From Odontocerum albicorne (lineage: Eukaryota; Arthropoda; Insecta; Trichoptera; Odontoceridae): DNA of 64,000 nucleotides. This document shows positions 50,690 through 62,385 of this stretch, one piece after another (position 1 is the stretch's first letter; every line of letters begins with the position of its first letter). The stretch covers positions 11,211,787-11,275,786 of the forward strand of contig OX463864.1 of the NCBI GenBank assembly GCA_949825065.1. The letters are read 5' to 3'. A program made the translations under genes and the position numbers. The notes below the pieces were generated by a model, which saw only the letters and a program-made list of their open reading frames with translations, made no database searches and had not been told where the DNA came from.

Positions 50690-51285
50690 AACAGCTTGCG
50701 CACAAACTGCAACTCGTCTTATACAACTCCTACGATTTATTTGACTTAAACATTTTCTTTTTTTTTTTAATATCGTACACTTGATCCAACCATACTTTCC
50801 TTAGTCCACGCCATCCACTCATATTTCTCACTGTACATCTATTTTGTTAGTATTTCTTCATTCATTTGTTCCACGTGCCCAAATCATCTCAGATGGCTCT
50901 TTTTCATCTTACTGAACACACCAGTTAGAAATTTACATTCATCTCTTATCACTCCATTCCGTATTCTGTAATTGATAGTCACTCCATGTATTCTTGTCAG
51001 TGAATGCATTTCTACGGCTATCATGTCTTATTCCCTTTGCCTTTCTACGGCTATTATGTCCCCGTTGCCTTTCTACGGCTATTATGTCTTATTCTCAGTG
51101 ATTGCCTTTCTACGGCTATTATATCTTATTCTCAGTGATTGCCTTTCTACGGCTATCATGTCTTATTCTCAGTGATTGCCTTTCTACGGCTATTACGTCC
51201 ACGTTTCACTCCCACGCATCAAAGACAATACTTAAATAATATTGTGGACAGCTTGGCAGATTACGTATGATACTGTCCGGTTTGT
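50690..51285 (-). pseudogene. RTE-A C-terminal region, minus strand, with internal tandem repeat
   Basis: Plus-strand order: actcgtcttatacaactcct, tatcgtacacttgatccaac, catactttccttagtccacg (LRKVWLDQV block), cgtgcccaaatcatctcaga (WFGHVER), cattcatctcttatcactcc (VIRDECK), then the 37-bp array 51008-51200, then cgtttcactcccacgcatca (MRGSET), aatattgtggacagcttggc and gatactgtccggttt. The array lies where the RALRR...MYD stretch would be. Confidence 0.8.
51008..51200. repeat. Tandem repeat, about 30-37-bp unit, 6 copies, inside RTE-A
   Basis: Unit tttctacggctattatgtct / tattctcagtgattgcc; earlier copies are shorter. A duplication of a piece of the host LINE. Confidence 0.9.
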
Positions 51286-51310
51286 ATATATAACATATGT
51301 ATTTGTTTAA

Positions 51311-51995
51311 GGGGGTGTTCTACTCTAGGGGTGTGAAATTTCGGGCGTTTTTTTCAGACTAAATAAAAAAACTAAAAATGTTTTTGCTTTACCTTTTTAC
51401 AGTTTGTTTATTGATGATTTGAGAATATACAAAAAAAAATGTTGAAAAAATTAAAATTCAATATGGTATCAGCTGTTATATCTTGTCGTAAAAAAGGGGG
51501 TGAGCCGGTCAACATGATTGGGGACTTTCATAAATCTGAAAAAAACTTTCGTAATCATACACAGTCTCTTGATAGGAAATAATGTAATTATAGTTGGTAC
51601 CAAAGGAAAAAAATTAAATCATAAAATGGCGGCTGTCTAAAAAAAAATTTTTAACCCTTTTTTTTTTAATATAAAAAAAAATAGGTTTGAACTTTCCAAG
51701 ATAGGGACGATATTAAAACATTTATCAAAGTTTTATATTAAATTTGAAGTCAATCGGTTGGATAGAACTTGAGATTTTATGTCGACCAGGTCGAAAAAAG
51801 TAGTTTCGAGAAAAACACGTTTTAAGTTTTGAGATTATTGTCCGAGTCATTCCGGTGCGGCGTAATGGCTGCCTCATTTATAGCTATAACTTCGTAAATA
51901 TTGAGAATTTTTAAATTTCCTTTTGAGAACACATTTTTACAGGTCTAAACTTTAAGAATATGCAAAAAAAATATTTTCTAGAGTAGAATACCCCC
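51311..51995. mobile_element. TTAA-flanked non-autonomous element, 685 bp, TIR GGGGGTrTTCTACTCTAG
   Basis: Ends GGGGGTGTTCTACTCTAG and the complement of GGGGGTATTCTACTCTAG, each touching TTAA (51307-51310, 51996-51999). The similarity extends inward weakly (tttttgcat near the right end; tgtttttgcttta near the left). The TTAA target suggests the piggyBac group, though the G-rich terminus is unusual for it. No long frame inside; the sequence aatggcggctgtc lies centrally. Confidence 0.8.
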
Positions 51996-51999
51996 TTAA

Positions 52000-53015
52000 G
52001 TGATCCATCGACTTCGTTTCCTATCACCACAAGACGTTCGATATTTTTTTATCGTCTCAGAAAATACCACCTAAAACACAAAATTCTTTCATCAGTTCTA
52101 TAATAATATTTTATTATCCATATCGGATTTACATAAATAATTTTATATTATATCGAATAACCCTATTCTCCCCTATTAACAATTGCACCAACACATCAAC
52201 ATATCAACTGCACACGAATGCACTACATTCATTTTTGAATTTCTTCACAGTATTATTTATACATGCAAATTTTATTTTCATCTCATTCGACCTAGAACAA
52301 AATCAAAATATAAGTGCAGTTTTGTAGCACTGAGAATAAAGTGTATCAAAATTACAAAAAGCATTTCAATTGATAATCAAAATGCAAAACACTTTTTTGT
52401 ATATGAACAAAAATTTACATGTCTCTCATATATTCAAATATAATTGGTTCTTGTGAAATTTCAGAGAGATGGCTGTTTGTAAAAAATACTGGAAAAGTTG
52501 ACTGGATTTTTATTTTTTTTCGAATTTAAGTCAAACCTTTTGTATGAACGGTCTTCATATTGTTTTCAATCCAGCATTCGTCTGTGACGTTAAACTAAAT
52601 CTTGAAATTATCAAAATATACTTAAGTGTAGTGGCACTAAATAAAAAGATAATCACATTTATAAATTATTTTTTTGTATTTGAGTCCTACTGTCATATAC
52701 TTTTGACGAAGTGTAATTGATTTTATTATATTATTTATAAATTGATGGATCAATGTGTCCCTATGTTTACTGCCCACTCCTACAGGACGCCTACGATTTC
52801 CTTGTATTTTTCGAACACATCCCACGCGCAATTAAAAATGCATATGAACGAATGCATTTTATGCAATATATTTGACTTGCAATTTTATTATTTACTTAGA
52901 TCTTGAAAAACGTACAGAAAATTACGCAGCTAGGTAGTGTATTTTTTTATATTTAACGTAACGTTAAAAGAACATGAAAGTCTATTTTCTAAAACTAGTC
53001 TAAAATCAATTACGA
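52000..53015. other. No gene recognised
   Basis: The 86-codon frame at 52183-52443 is not supported by any motif. Otherwise A+T-rich unassigned DNA. Confidence 0.4.
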
Positions 53016-53019
53016 CATT

Positions 53020-53145
53020 CACGGACTAGTTGCTAAAACGCCTTTCTTCCAACCCGAGGGGTTATGGGCTCGATTCCCGTTGGAAACCAATTTATTTAAA
53101 AAAAGGGGGTCCAGTTTGGGTTTCATTTAAGGTTTCTTAAAAAAA
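53020..53145 (+). repeat. SINE-1 head and linker
   Basis: cggactagttgctaaaacgc, ctttcttccaacccgagggg, ttatgggctcgattcccgtt (B-box), ggaaaccaatttatttaaaa, ggggtccagtttgggtttca. Confidence 0.75.
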
Positions 53146-53509
53146 TCTCATTAGTAAAGTGCATAACGAAATCATAACAAATACAATACAAAGTGAGCAA
53201 TTATTAAACCATAATAGAAATAGAGTCGCACTGATTTAAGGCTGTACGATATGAGACAATATTTAGATTTGATTTCATACAATAATATTAATGTCTTAAA
53301 TGGTACCAACAATCACATATATTATTTTTGTAACATAATAATTATAAGGATGACTTGAATTTAAATACTCACAAGCCATACAAGCCTGAAAAATAATCTG
53401 TACTCTATTTTCCTCTATTTTCATCCCTTTGTTTGAATATTTTTTTACCAAGGCCTATGCATGTTTTTACCAAAGCCTATGCATGTTTTTTTGTTCAGTA
53501 CTACATACG

Positions 53510-53720
53510 AGTACATAGATACTTTCACGTTCTTTCCCCGTCGGGTAAGGCAGAGATAACAGATCATTATTTTTTATCGCAACATTCATTCTTCGCTCCA
53601 TCTTCATCGATACACCTCATCACATACCGCTTGCAATTTCCCCGAATTTTATAATTCCTTCTATCAAAATATTGTCCAATATCCTTAACTGTCACGCCGC
53701 CCTTGAAAGACCCTTTATAA
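53510..53720 (-). pseudogene. RTE-A terminal scrap, then an IS630-like end scrap
   Basis: ctttccccgtcgggtaaggc, agagataacagatcatt, tatcaaaatattgtccaata are the complement of the RTE-A 3' end, though much altered. 53704-53720 (tgaaagaccctttataa) equals the end of the element at 33173-33723. Confidence 0.5.
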
Positions 53721-54820
53721 CATAATGTGATAGGTACATACAAAAATCATACCTCACATATTTAAACATTTCATTATATAGCTTAATAGGTGCGTACATA
53801 GATTACATCTCATATATTTAAATATGTTTTTTTTATAGCGACATATGTTAGGTGTGTACCAAAGTGATGTCTCATATTATTAAATATGTCTTTATATAGT
53901 GTGATAGGTGCGTAAAAAACTAAATCTAATATCATTCAATATGTTTTATATAACGAGATAAGTATGTACAAAAGTGATATCTCATATTATTAAATATGTC
54001 TTTATATAGCGTTATAGGTGCGTAAAAAATAAATGAAATATTCAATATGTCTTTATAAAATGAGATAAATATGTAAAAAAGTGATATCTCATATTATTAA
54101 ATATGTATTTATAAAGCGTGACAGGTGCGTAAAAAAGTTAAATCTAACATTTAAGTCTGTATTTATATCACGAGATACGAGTTAGTATGTACAAAAATGA
54201 TATCTCAAATAATTTAATATGTCTTTATATAGCGCGATAGTTGCGCAAAAAAGTTAGATATGTCTTTGTATAGCGAGATAGGTATGTACAAAAGTAATAT
54301 CTCATATCGTCAAATATGCCTTTATATAGCGAGATAGGCATGTATAAAAGTGATATCTCATATCATTAAATATGTCTTTATATAGCGTGATAGGTGCGTA
54401 CTATCTTTAAACATGTCTTTATACAGCGTGATAGGTAAGTACAAAATCGTGTTTTTTTTGTATCATTAAATATGTCTCAATGTATATTTTGATAGGTACC
54501 ATCAAAAATGATATCTTGTATCGTTAAACACACCTTTATATAGCTTACAAAAGTAACATCTCATATGTTTAAATATGTATTTATATAGCGTACAAAAGTA
54601 ATGCATCATACCTAAACATATGTGTTGATATAGCGTAATAGGTGTGTACAAATGTGATATATCATATATTTAAATATGTGTTAATACATATTAGGATTGT
54701 TACTTACAAAAATGATATCTTAAAACATGCCTTTGTATAGCGTACAAAAGCTGTATCTTTACATAGTGTGATAGGTACGTACAATATTAAAATGATATCT
54801 AATATCTTTAAATATGTCTC
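53715..54820. repeat. Degenerate tandem array, about 57-bp unit, some 19-20 copies
   Basis: Unit aaatatgtctttatatagcg / tgataggtgcgtacaaaagt / gatatctcatattatt. Copies differ by substitutions and short indels, and several are truncated (54540-54600, 54730-54760), so the array is old. The gcgtgataggtgcgta core is best kept. Confidence 0.9.
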
Positions 54821-54824
54821 CTCA

Positions 54825-55390
54825 CATCCTTAAACACATTCTCTCATCCAGATATGTGGTATTGGTCCATTCTCTCACGAGATATTGTTTTGCTCCTCAG
54901 CCCATCTGTCCGCGGGTCATCTTGATTATCCTGTGGTCTGTGTCCGTTATTTTCAATAACGGTGTTCTCGTTTAATATTATAGTGCCTATATACTTTCTA
55001 GTGCATTATTTCTTAGCGAATCGGCTGAGAGGTAAAACATCGCCCACTGATATCATGGCGTCCTACTTTATACAAAATACAATACTTCTTTCGTTAGAAG
55101 AATTTTACTCAGAAGCTCGCGTTATATTCATGTTATTTTTTCATATGTAAAGTATTTAAAGGTAATCCTTAAAAAACTTATCTACTTAAAGTACCAATAT
55201 ATTTTCTATTTTATTTTCAATTTATATTAACATTTTATGTTCCCGGTTATACATGATACATATAGTAAGCAACTTTTCCCAACCAACCAGCTCATCTTCG
55301 ACACATTAAGTCGTAATCTATGACAGATTTTACAAGAAAATATTTCATTAAATTCAAGTAAAAATTTCAAATAAAAGCTAACTTCTAAAC
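54825..55390. other. No gene recognised
   Basis: The 62-codon frame at 54962-55150 shows no motif. 54880-54960 is more balanced in composition. Confidence 0.4.
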
Positions 55391-55405
55391 AATAATGGTA
55401 TTATA

Positions 55406-55657
55406 TATTGTTTATAGTTAAGGCATTAACGTTGTGGAGGTTTAAAGACATTGTAATTTATTTTTATCAAACACTGTTTATTCCACTTTTTTGTGACGGT
55501 ATAACCCTACCGGTTTCAAGGCTTTCACCTCATCTTCAGGGGAGCACAAACAAAACTTGTTTGCGCTCCCCTGAAGATGAGGTGAAAGCCTTGAAACCGG
55601 TAGAGTTATACCGTCACAAAAAAGTGGAATAAACAGTGTTTGATATAAATAAACTAC
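55406..55657. mobile_element. PLE inverted terminal-repeat pair (near-perfect palindrome) with 12-bp target duplication
   Basis: aatggtattata flanks both sides (55394-55405, 55658-55669). The left repeat, in minus orientation, runs ttgtttatagttaaggcatt, gtggaggtttaaagacattg, taatttatttttatcaaaca, ctgtttattccacttttttg, tgacggtataaccctaccgg, tttcaaggctttcacctcat. About 15 bp at the centre (acaaacaaaacttgtttgc) separates it from the plus-oriented repeat. The arms differ at only a few bases. Open frames on both strands (55408-55632 and 55672-55478) share LYQTLFIPLFCDGITLPVSR merely because of the palindrome. Confidence 0.92.
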
Positions 55658-55669
55658 AATGGTATTATA

Positions 55670-56290
55670 CATTAAGAGAAGCTAAAATACCAAGAAGTAA
55701 TCGTGTGATGGTGCCCACCTTCATGTATGGAATTGAAACATGGATTTGGCAGAGGAAAGATAGAAATAAAATTAATGCTGTGTAGATGCGTACACTAAGA
55801 AAACATTCTCAATATATCTAAGAAGCCAGAACGAAGACTTCATAAATTAATGTTTATGTAAAAGGGCTGTTTTAGTTAAGATGAAAAGTGTAATTTTCCA
55901 TTGGTTTGGACACGTGGAGAGATTGAATGACAAACCAATGAATAAACGAGTATACAAGTTAGAAGAAAATATGGCTGGATCAAATGAACAAAATTAAAAG
56001 AAAGATAAAGTGCTGAGTATGCATAATAGGAAATCATACATGATGAGATATATGAATATGGTAGAGGGTAAGGTTGTCTGCTTAGATAGAACATTTTGGA
56101 TATTTGTTCTCTCTGCTAACTTTGCAAAGAATACAGCGTGATGATATGTTAACTTAAAAATTCAAAGAAATCATAGATGTTTTATTAGAGGGTGTATAAA
56201 TATAGATGATACGACGGATGTGTGCCGTGATTGGATAGTCTGGCGCTTTGCCCTCTCTGCTTAGTCTAACAGGAAAATTATGTTTATTAA
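55670..56290 (+). pseudogene. RTE-A C-terminal region
   Basis: VMVPTFMYGIETWIWQRK, then RNKINAV, aacgaagacttcataaatta, gggctgttttagttaagatg, ttggtttggacacgtggaga (WFGHVER), aatgaataaacgagtataca, atatggctggatcaaatgaa, gatagaacattttggatatt. 56160-56290 repeats the final part (gttttattagagggtgtata; tgtgtgccgtgattggatag), so a second scrap follows. Confidence 0.85.
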
Positions 56291-56820
56291 AAAAACAAAA
56301 CATAATTTGATAATCATACGAAACTAAGATTAAATATTTTGCATATTAGAATTAATATTTAGTTTGTCTTACGGAGAACTTTGTAAAAGAGCTTGAAACT
56401 TAAGTCTGCCGAGTATTTTTTCTCATAATTGTTTCTGAATTGTTTATTTATTATCACCCAATACGCGTTCCATCAGGGAAACAAGGATACCATAAAAAAT
56501 CTTAATCGAAAGGTTATTCAAAACCGTTGCTTATGCGCCCTTGGAAGTTCTTGCCATCGTTTATTTTAAAGGTGTTAGGGAGTTGACCCAACGGCTCCGA
56601 GGTGTGAATGAAACCCTTAGGACGACTCATCTTGGACTCTATTTGCGAATATCTGCTTCTTACAGACTACGGAAAATGACTATAATATAAAGGTTGTATT
56701 ATCCTTCGCCAGCGAGCCCAAGGTATTTTTCTAGCTCCTTTCAAACATTATTTTAAATGTTTATTACTGCATTGATGTATACGATAATATTTCAATTAAA
56801 ATCTTGTTTATTTATTTAAT
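56291..56820. other. No gene recognised
   Basis: Unassigned; 56570-56660 is of balanced composition (gagttgacccaacggctccg). Confidence 0.4.
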
Positions 56821-56821
56821 T

Positions 56822-57075
56822 AAGTGATTCTGAATAAATAAATAGTAATACAAAATATAATTTTATGGATAGCAACATAGAATATAACACACATATTTAA
56901 ATACATTCCAAAATCTCATAAACTCATATATCTCAAGATAAATAGCAGAAAACACTTTAAGAGAGAAGCTATGAAAAGGTCTTATCTCATAACATCTCCC
57001 CGGCCGATATACACCTCACCAATATAGGGCGAGCCCAGCCGCGAGGTCACCAGATGTTTCAAATGTGCAGTAGCC
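56822..57075 (-). repeat. Family E LINE 3' end
   Basis: aataaataaatagtaataca, tggatagcaacatagaatat, gagagaagctatgaaaaggt, cccggccgatatacacctca, ccaatatagggcgagcccag, ccagatgtttcaaatgtgc. Confidence 0.8.
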
Positions 57076-57690
57076 TATACATGAAGTAATGCAAATGATA
57101 AAATGACGATTTATACAGCATCACTTAGAGTAAAACCTATGTTATTGATACTTTAAAAATATTACAAAATAATTTATTTATAAGTTGAGTATAAATATAT
57201 AAAGGTAATAGTTGTGGCCATTAGATTAGGTACTTCCCCTATCTACATACTCGTATGTGAGGTAAGAAACCTGCAGAAAACTTATTAAAGAAGACGAACT
57301 ACAAAGAAACCTTTGTAGATCTTCTAATATAGGTGTATGATCGGCTTTGGCTTTAGGTTTATCTAAAAGAGCTCTCTGAGATTTTTTTAACCGTGTCTTC
57401 GTATAGACGTATTCCATGTGTCGCTCAGCTCCTACATGAAAAAATCTCTTAAATTTAGTGTATTACTTGAAATTATTTAACGTTTTTATATTATCTAACG
57501 TGTTACATTTTGTCATAGTGTTTAAGTATATCATATCATAGGTACCCATACATTTTTTAATTGTTTGTATAAGGCTTTAAATATTGAATTGTTTTATACT
57601 TTTTTTTCGTACTTGTTATGTTTGGTCCTTGAACGAATAAGGGACACCTGTAATGTGCAAAAGACATGAAAAAATAAATTAATAAATGGA
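57076..57690. other. No gene recognised
   Basis: A 35-bp segment at 57205-57245 (ggccattagattaggtactt) is shared with 62810-62845. The 63-codon minus frame at 57226-57417 is unsupported. Confidence 0.4.
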
Positions 57691-57694
57691 GTTT

Positions 57695-57778
57695 AATTAA
57701 TGGTTTAGGCATGTAAATATAAAGTTTGAAGAAAGACTTACAAAACAAATATACAGTACAAAATATGTGAGTAGAACT
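57695..57778 (+). pseudogene. RTE-A scrap
   Basis: gtttaggcatgtaaatataa (LGM.I), gaagaaagacttacaaaaca, aatatacagtacaaaatatg (ERLTKQIYSTKYVS). Confidence 0.6.
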
Positions 57779-57799
57779 CATCCAGACTCTGGCACTACC

Positions 57800-58505
57800 A
57801 TCGAGAGGAAGGGAAGATGCAGACTTAGCAGAGACACATGACACGCATGGCAACTAATCAAATGTACACCATCCCCAGAGTTAAAACCTCTTTTACCCAA
57901 AGGCAATATGCTTATTTTGCTCCCATGACATACAGTGGCGTGCCGAATTCAATAAAGGTAAAGGTAGGAAAACCATTTAGACAGTCGATTGGAGCGTTGT
58001 TGTTATTGCGACAGGATTTTTAGTACTTGGGCTTTCAGGATGAATGACGTGTGGAAAAGATTTGTGTGGGCTCGTGAGTGTGGGTTTCTTCTTGTTGTTT
58101 TTGTGTTTCTGTATGTTTTTTTTTTTATTCTTCTGATTGTGTGCAGTATATTGTGGGATGAATATTTTTGGTCTTTCTGGAGTGATGATGTGTGAGGAGT
58201 TTAATTTCGCATGATGTTTCTAGTTGTAATTGAGTGTCACTGTTTGTCAGGTTGATGAGAACGTGCAACGGGGTTTTGTTTTTGTATAATCAAAAATCGG
58301 AAAGAAGTATCGGTTTATTTTTTCATGCTAAATATCCTCAGTGAGATACAGGCAAAAGCCTAGTTTACTGGAGATACGAAAAATGAAAGGCAATAAACCC
58401 AGATCCATTAAAATTGTATGTCCGAATTAAATTACCTGTTGTTTTTTTCACAAATTATGTATATTTCTTGTCATGTGTAATAATAAATAAATAAATAAAA
58501 TAAAT
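57800..58505 (+). pseudogene. Family G LINE: reverse transcriptase C-terminus and 3' end
   Basis: The frame from 57838 reads NQMYTIPRVKTSFTQRQYAY, then FAPMTYSGVPNSIK, which fits the VPRvRTNyGQRSIxFQGxxLYNxLPxxIK ending of jockey/CR1-type LINEs. The 3' region (gtgatgatgtgtgaggagtt, gagtgtcactgtttgtcagg, ggttttgtttttgtataatc) matches 41175-41600 and ends in an (aaat)n tail. An extra 60-bp block (58332-58400) is absent from the other copy. Confidence 0.7.
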
Positions 58506-58509
58506 TAAC

Positions 58510-58670
58510 GGGTGAAAAAAGAAGACTAATTGAATGATATTTTGTAAGAATCAAATTTAAAAAGTCGAAGAAATCATAGGATTTGCATGATAAGGTGTTG
58601 TAAAGTCTGGCACTCTCTTCTCTCAACCTATCCCAACAGACAAACGACGTATGGTATGTATGTGTATGTA
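58510..58670 (+). pseudogene. RTE-A terminal scrap
   Basis: aattgaatgatattttgtaa, atttgcatgataaggtgttg, agtctggcactctcttctct, caacctatcccaacagacaa, acgacgtatggtatgtatg. Confidence 0.65.
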
Positions 58671-58925
58671 TTTATTTAACACGTTCATGAAAATATAATA
58701 TCTGGTGGATTTATTGCTTTAAAGTCATTTCTCCCAGTCAATCGTGTCTTGGATGTAATGAATGAAAACAGTATTTAAGAAAAAAATCAAATTCAAACCA
58801 AAATAGAAACTCTCAAGGAAAATAGGGATGAAGATAGAAATTTTATGGGAGTTAGCAACGAGAAATATGTTGTGATAAATTATGTTTGCTAGTGTAATTT
58901 TAAATATCGTATATTCATCCGTCCA
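58671..58925. other. No gene recognised; possible family D/SINE-1 tail at 58675-58745
   Basis: tttatttaacacgttcatga, aatctggtggatttattgct resembles the complement of the shared SINE-1/family D tail. Confidence 0.4.
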
Positions 58926-58929
58926 TGTC

Positions 58930-59045
58930 ATGTAACCAGCATCGCACCTCCCATGATAGTCCATGACGACTTCCCTCCATCCATCCTTCCACTTTGCTGT
59001 TCGAAGAGCTGTTCTCGAATAGCTGTGTTTCTCACTTGGATAGAT
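58930..59045 (-). pseudogene. LINE-B terminal scrap
   Basis: aaccagcatcgcacctccca, tgatagtccatgacgacttc, cctccatccatccttccact, ttgctgttcgaagagctgtt matches the region after HDPQH seen at 3440-3520 and 8560-8660. Confidence 0.65.
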
Positions 59046-59249
59046 TTATCGTTAATTATGATATATACATTTAAAAGAAGAAACATGTATTGATCAATTA
59101 AATGTATTTTTTTAGTTATTTAATACATATCAAGTGTGAAGATATGATATTCTTATAAAGTTGATATTAAATTTCAAAGTATCGAGTATCATTTTGCAAA
59201 CATAACATAGAAATATAATATCGTTTTTAATTAAAATATTTATAAGATC

Positions 59250-59465
59250 GCCATCAATTTCCGTGGCCTAGTTGGTAAGATTCCACTTCTGATCTGGGAG
59301 TCATGGATTCGATTCCTGTTGTTATCCAATTTTTTGAATAAATATTTCAGTATGGTTTTCCTTAAAGGCCTTTTAACATCTTTCTGGTTGGTTACAAGCC
59401 GGTTATTTTAATTTTTTTATTTCACTTTTGTTGTATTAAGTACACTGCGTGAGCGAGTTTGTATA
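59250..59465 (+). repeat. SINE-1, near full length, plus strand
   Basis: tttccgtggcctagttggta (A-box), gattcgattcctgttgttat (B-box), cagtatggttttccttaaag, gccttttaacatctttctgg, ttggttacaagccgg, tttcacttttgttgtattaa, gtacactgcg. One of the few sense-strand full copies; the tail has diverged. Confidence 0.8.
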
Positions 59466-59534
59466 TTACTAATATATTGTATGTGTGTGTATGGATTAAA
59501 TAGATTAAACTATATTCAATTTTAAATCTGGAAT

Positions 59535-59735
59535 AAATATATTATTATTCGTTCTACATGTCCAAACCATCTTAGAGTCCTCTTCTTTATGCTACTTAAT
59601 ACATCAGTTTTTAGTTTATATTCATCGTGTTTTTTGCTTATTAAGTGTTGCATCGTTCAGCATTTTTGTTTGTTAAGTGTTGTATCGTTCAGTATTTTTG
59701 CTTGTTAAGTGTTGTATCGTTCAACATTTACAAAA
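59535..59735 (-). pseudogene. RTE-A scrap followed by a 32-bp tandem repeat
   Basis: 59545-59625: cgttctacatgtccaaacca, tcttagagtcctcttcttta (complement of KKRTLRWFGHVER). 59638-59733: three copies of ttgcttgttaagtgttgtat / cgttcagtattt. Confidence 0.7.
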
Positions 59736-60680
59736 TCACATTAATAATAGTCTTGAAACTTATATTTGATTATTTAAAAAAATATATATATTTTTATTAT
59801 TCTTGTTCAATTACTTTTAAATGCCATCCATTTTTAAGTTATTCTAATAACACGGTTTGTTCTTATGTATGTTTTATAATAGCGTATATAAAAATATTAA
59901 TTAATTACTTAGCACGTTCGCAACTAATTCATTTTGCATTAATGAAATCTCATTAAGGCGAGGTATAATGCAAAATACATGCAATTTTCATCTATTTTGC
60001 ATTCTGCATGTAGAACAGCGCGGAATGCGTGTGCGGTACGGGCGCATATATCGCGGGTAATGGTAGGAATGAGGGGATCGCTGTGGCAGGCAACAATCGG
60101 GAGACGACGACAAAAAAATATTAAAAATAATACATTTTTTATTAACTTTTGTACTTGTGGGGAAATGGCTTGTTTTTATTAGATTTAAATAAATTCTTGA
60201 TAACTAACTAGCTTTATTTATTTACTATTACCACTGACGCAATATCGATAAAATATATTTATAATGATATATAAAAAACATGTTTACAAATATTGAATTG
60301 TAATACAATTTCATCCTTTATAGTAAACCTGGCAAACATATGACAATGTGTCAATTCTACCAAGCAATATATGGTACACTGTATAATGCTATTAGTCGGC
60401 GGCAAGTAACATATAATGCAATTAATCGGCGACGTGCATAACGTTATTATTCGGCGGCGGTGGTAATGGATGCAGGTAGCCCAGGGATCGATTGACTTTA
60501 GGACCGAGTTTACTCTTAGACTGTCTTACAGTTGAATTTAAGTAGTTTATTTGCGATTTATCGAAAATTCTTAAAGCAATATTAAGCAATTAAAAAACCG
60601 AGCTATACTAAAACTACCTAACGAAAGACTGCAGCAGATTTCACCTGCATATCGTTATGGAACTTTATGTTGCTAAAGTG
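59736..60680. other. No gene recognised; TGCA cluster and a CGGCGG-type repeat
   Basis: 59937-60015 has five TGCA (aatgcaaaatacatgcaatt; tttgcattctgcatgtag) followed by a G+C-richer stretch. 60390-60470 carries three versions of attagtcggcggcaagtaac. Confidence 0.4.
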
Positions 60681-60682
60681 TA

Positions 60683-60806
60683 ACTGTGTGTTTGTTGAAG
60701 TGCAACAGCTTGCTTACAATAAATCAATATACACACAGGCGTCATCCATTCATAGGATATATATTAATCATACTGGATCACGAGGGATTGCCTATATCAT
60801 ACTTTT
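60683..60806 (+). repeat. Dispersed repeat shared with 2540-2665
   Basis: ttgaagtgcaacagcttgct, tacaataaatcaatatacac, gatcacgagggattgcctat. Opposite orientation to the first copy. Frame M-x-LLKCNSLLTINQY. Confidence 0.75.
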
Positions 60807-60869
60807 TTTTCGTCCATTATGAACTTGTGAAAAAACACTTCAAACACATCAAAATGGGACTTTTTAAAT

Positions 60870-62385
60870 CGTAACATGTGGGTGGTAAGAAACAAACTTC
60901 CCGCTATTTTTTATTCACGTCACCATAAACACCCATTGAATAATACAAATTCGCGAATTACAACGAACCTGACTGATTATGTATACATTTTGGCAGATAT
61001 GCATAAAACCGGCAGATATACCATACGTGTATATACCATTTTAAATGTGATATATGCCTTGATCAGTCTTTTGGAGTGGCTGGCCCTGCACCATGGAATA
61101 AACTTTCTTAAGAGTATAAGCAGATTGATTTCATTGAGTCAATTCGAAGAATTCTTTTGATTACATTATTTGAGAGAAGTTACATTATGATGTGTGATGG
61201 GCCACATTTGGGAAACTAAGAAAAAATCAAAATCTGATTATACGAGCTTTTGATCAATTTGTTTTATTTTCTTTAACTACATAGAAGGCTTAGATAGGAT
61301 ATAAAATGGGAATAACTAAGCGTGCAATGGGATATACTATAATGTGAATATATCTCGACTCTGAATCGCTTATGTTGAAGTAAGGAGTATAAAAAACAGT
61401 ATGGGTATATTAAACGCTCCAAAAAAGGCTGCCAGAAAGCAAAGATATATTTGCTGATTATTTTAAGCTATTGAAGCCATGCACGATATTTCAATATGTT
61501 ACATCGTTGATGAATTAAAAATAAATTGAGTACAAACATTTTGGAGTCTCTCCAATCTATTCAACAATTCCTTACTAGCGTCGATTTAACAATCATCCCT
61601 ATAGTCGTTCAGATTATTCTTGTTCTCTTGTATGATTTCTCGCTGACAGCCTTATATTTAGATTTCTTATCCATGATACAGCCTTAAGAGTACCTCGACG
61701 TATCGGCTTCAATCTTTCCGGGAAATACTAAATTGAATACTTCTTCACGATAGGACCGAGTCTGGAATTTTCTGTAAGGCATAAACACTGCAACCATAAT
61801 CATGCCTAAGATATATCAAGACACAACATAATACATGTGGTAGGTCAAATCCTTGGAGAAGTAAGTTAGGATCATTCAAAAAGAGAAGATTACCGACCGA
61901 GGACTTGTTCCACTGTTGTCGCCAGCGATTTGGTGAGGTCACAATACTCTCCTAGTGATCTGCAACTGTGGCCACACCTAAAATGAATGAGGTTACATCA
62001 CAATATCCTATGGAGTAATTTACCTTTGAAGTGATGTTAGTCACATTTTTTTTCTACAAAAATTAATGTGAATATATATCCTTTTCCTTCACAAACCAAT
62101 TGTTTTCGACCCCAGAAAAAAACCTACACAGTCGAGTGCTGGATTAATGGTAATAACACAGCCTCAAATCTCTAAATTGCATACCCATGTATACATAGTT
62201 TCTATGGCAACCGTCTCCCTAGCAACCCCGGTTATATACCTGCTTGACTAGGTACACAGATCTAGCGCCACACACATACACAACTTTACTATCTATCTAT
62301 ATTTTGAAGTATAAAAAATTGCTAGTTTGTAGGTGGAATTTGTGTTATTTATTATGATTATTAAAAAAAGTAAAAGGAAAATTTG
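60870..62385. other. Long stretch with no recognised content
   Basis: The 94-codon frame at 60876-61160 has ordinary composition but no motif I know. 61745-61942 likewise. This and 16830-18761 are the longest stretches where I found no transposon. Confidence 0.4.

Noticed and set aside
55408..55672. Two similar genes on opposite strands
   Set aside because: Both frames read the arms of one palindrome formed by PLE terminal repeats.
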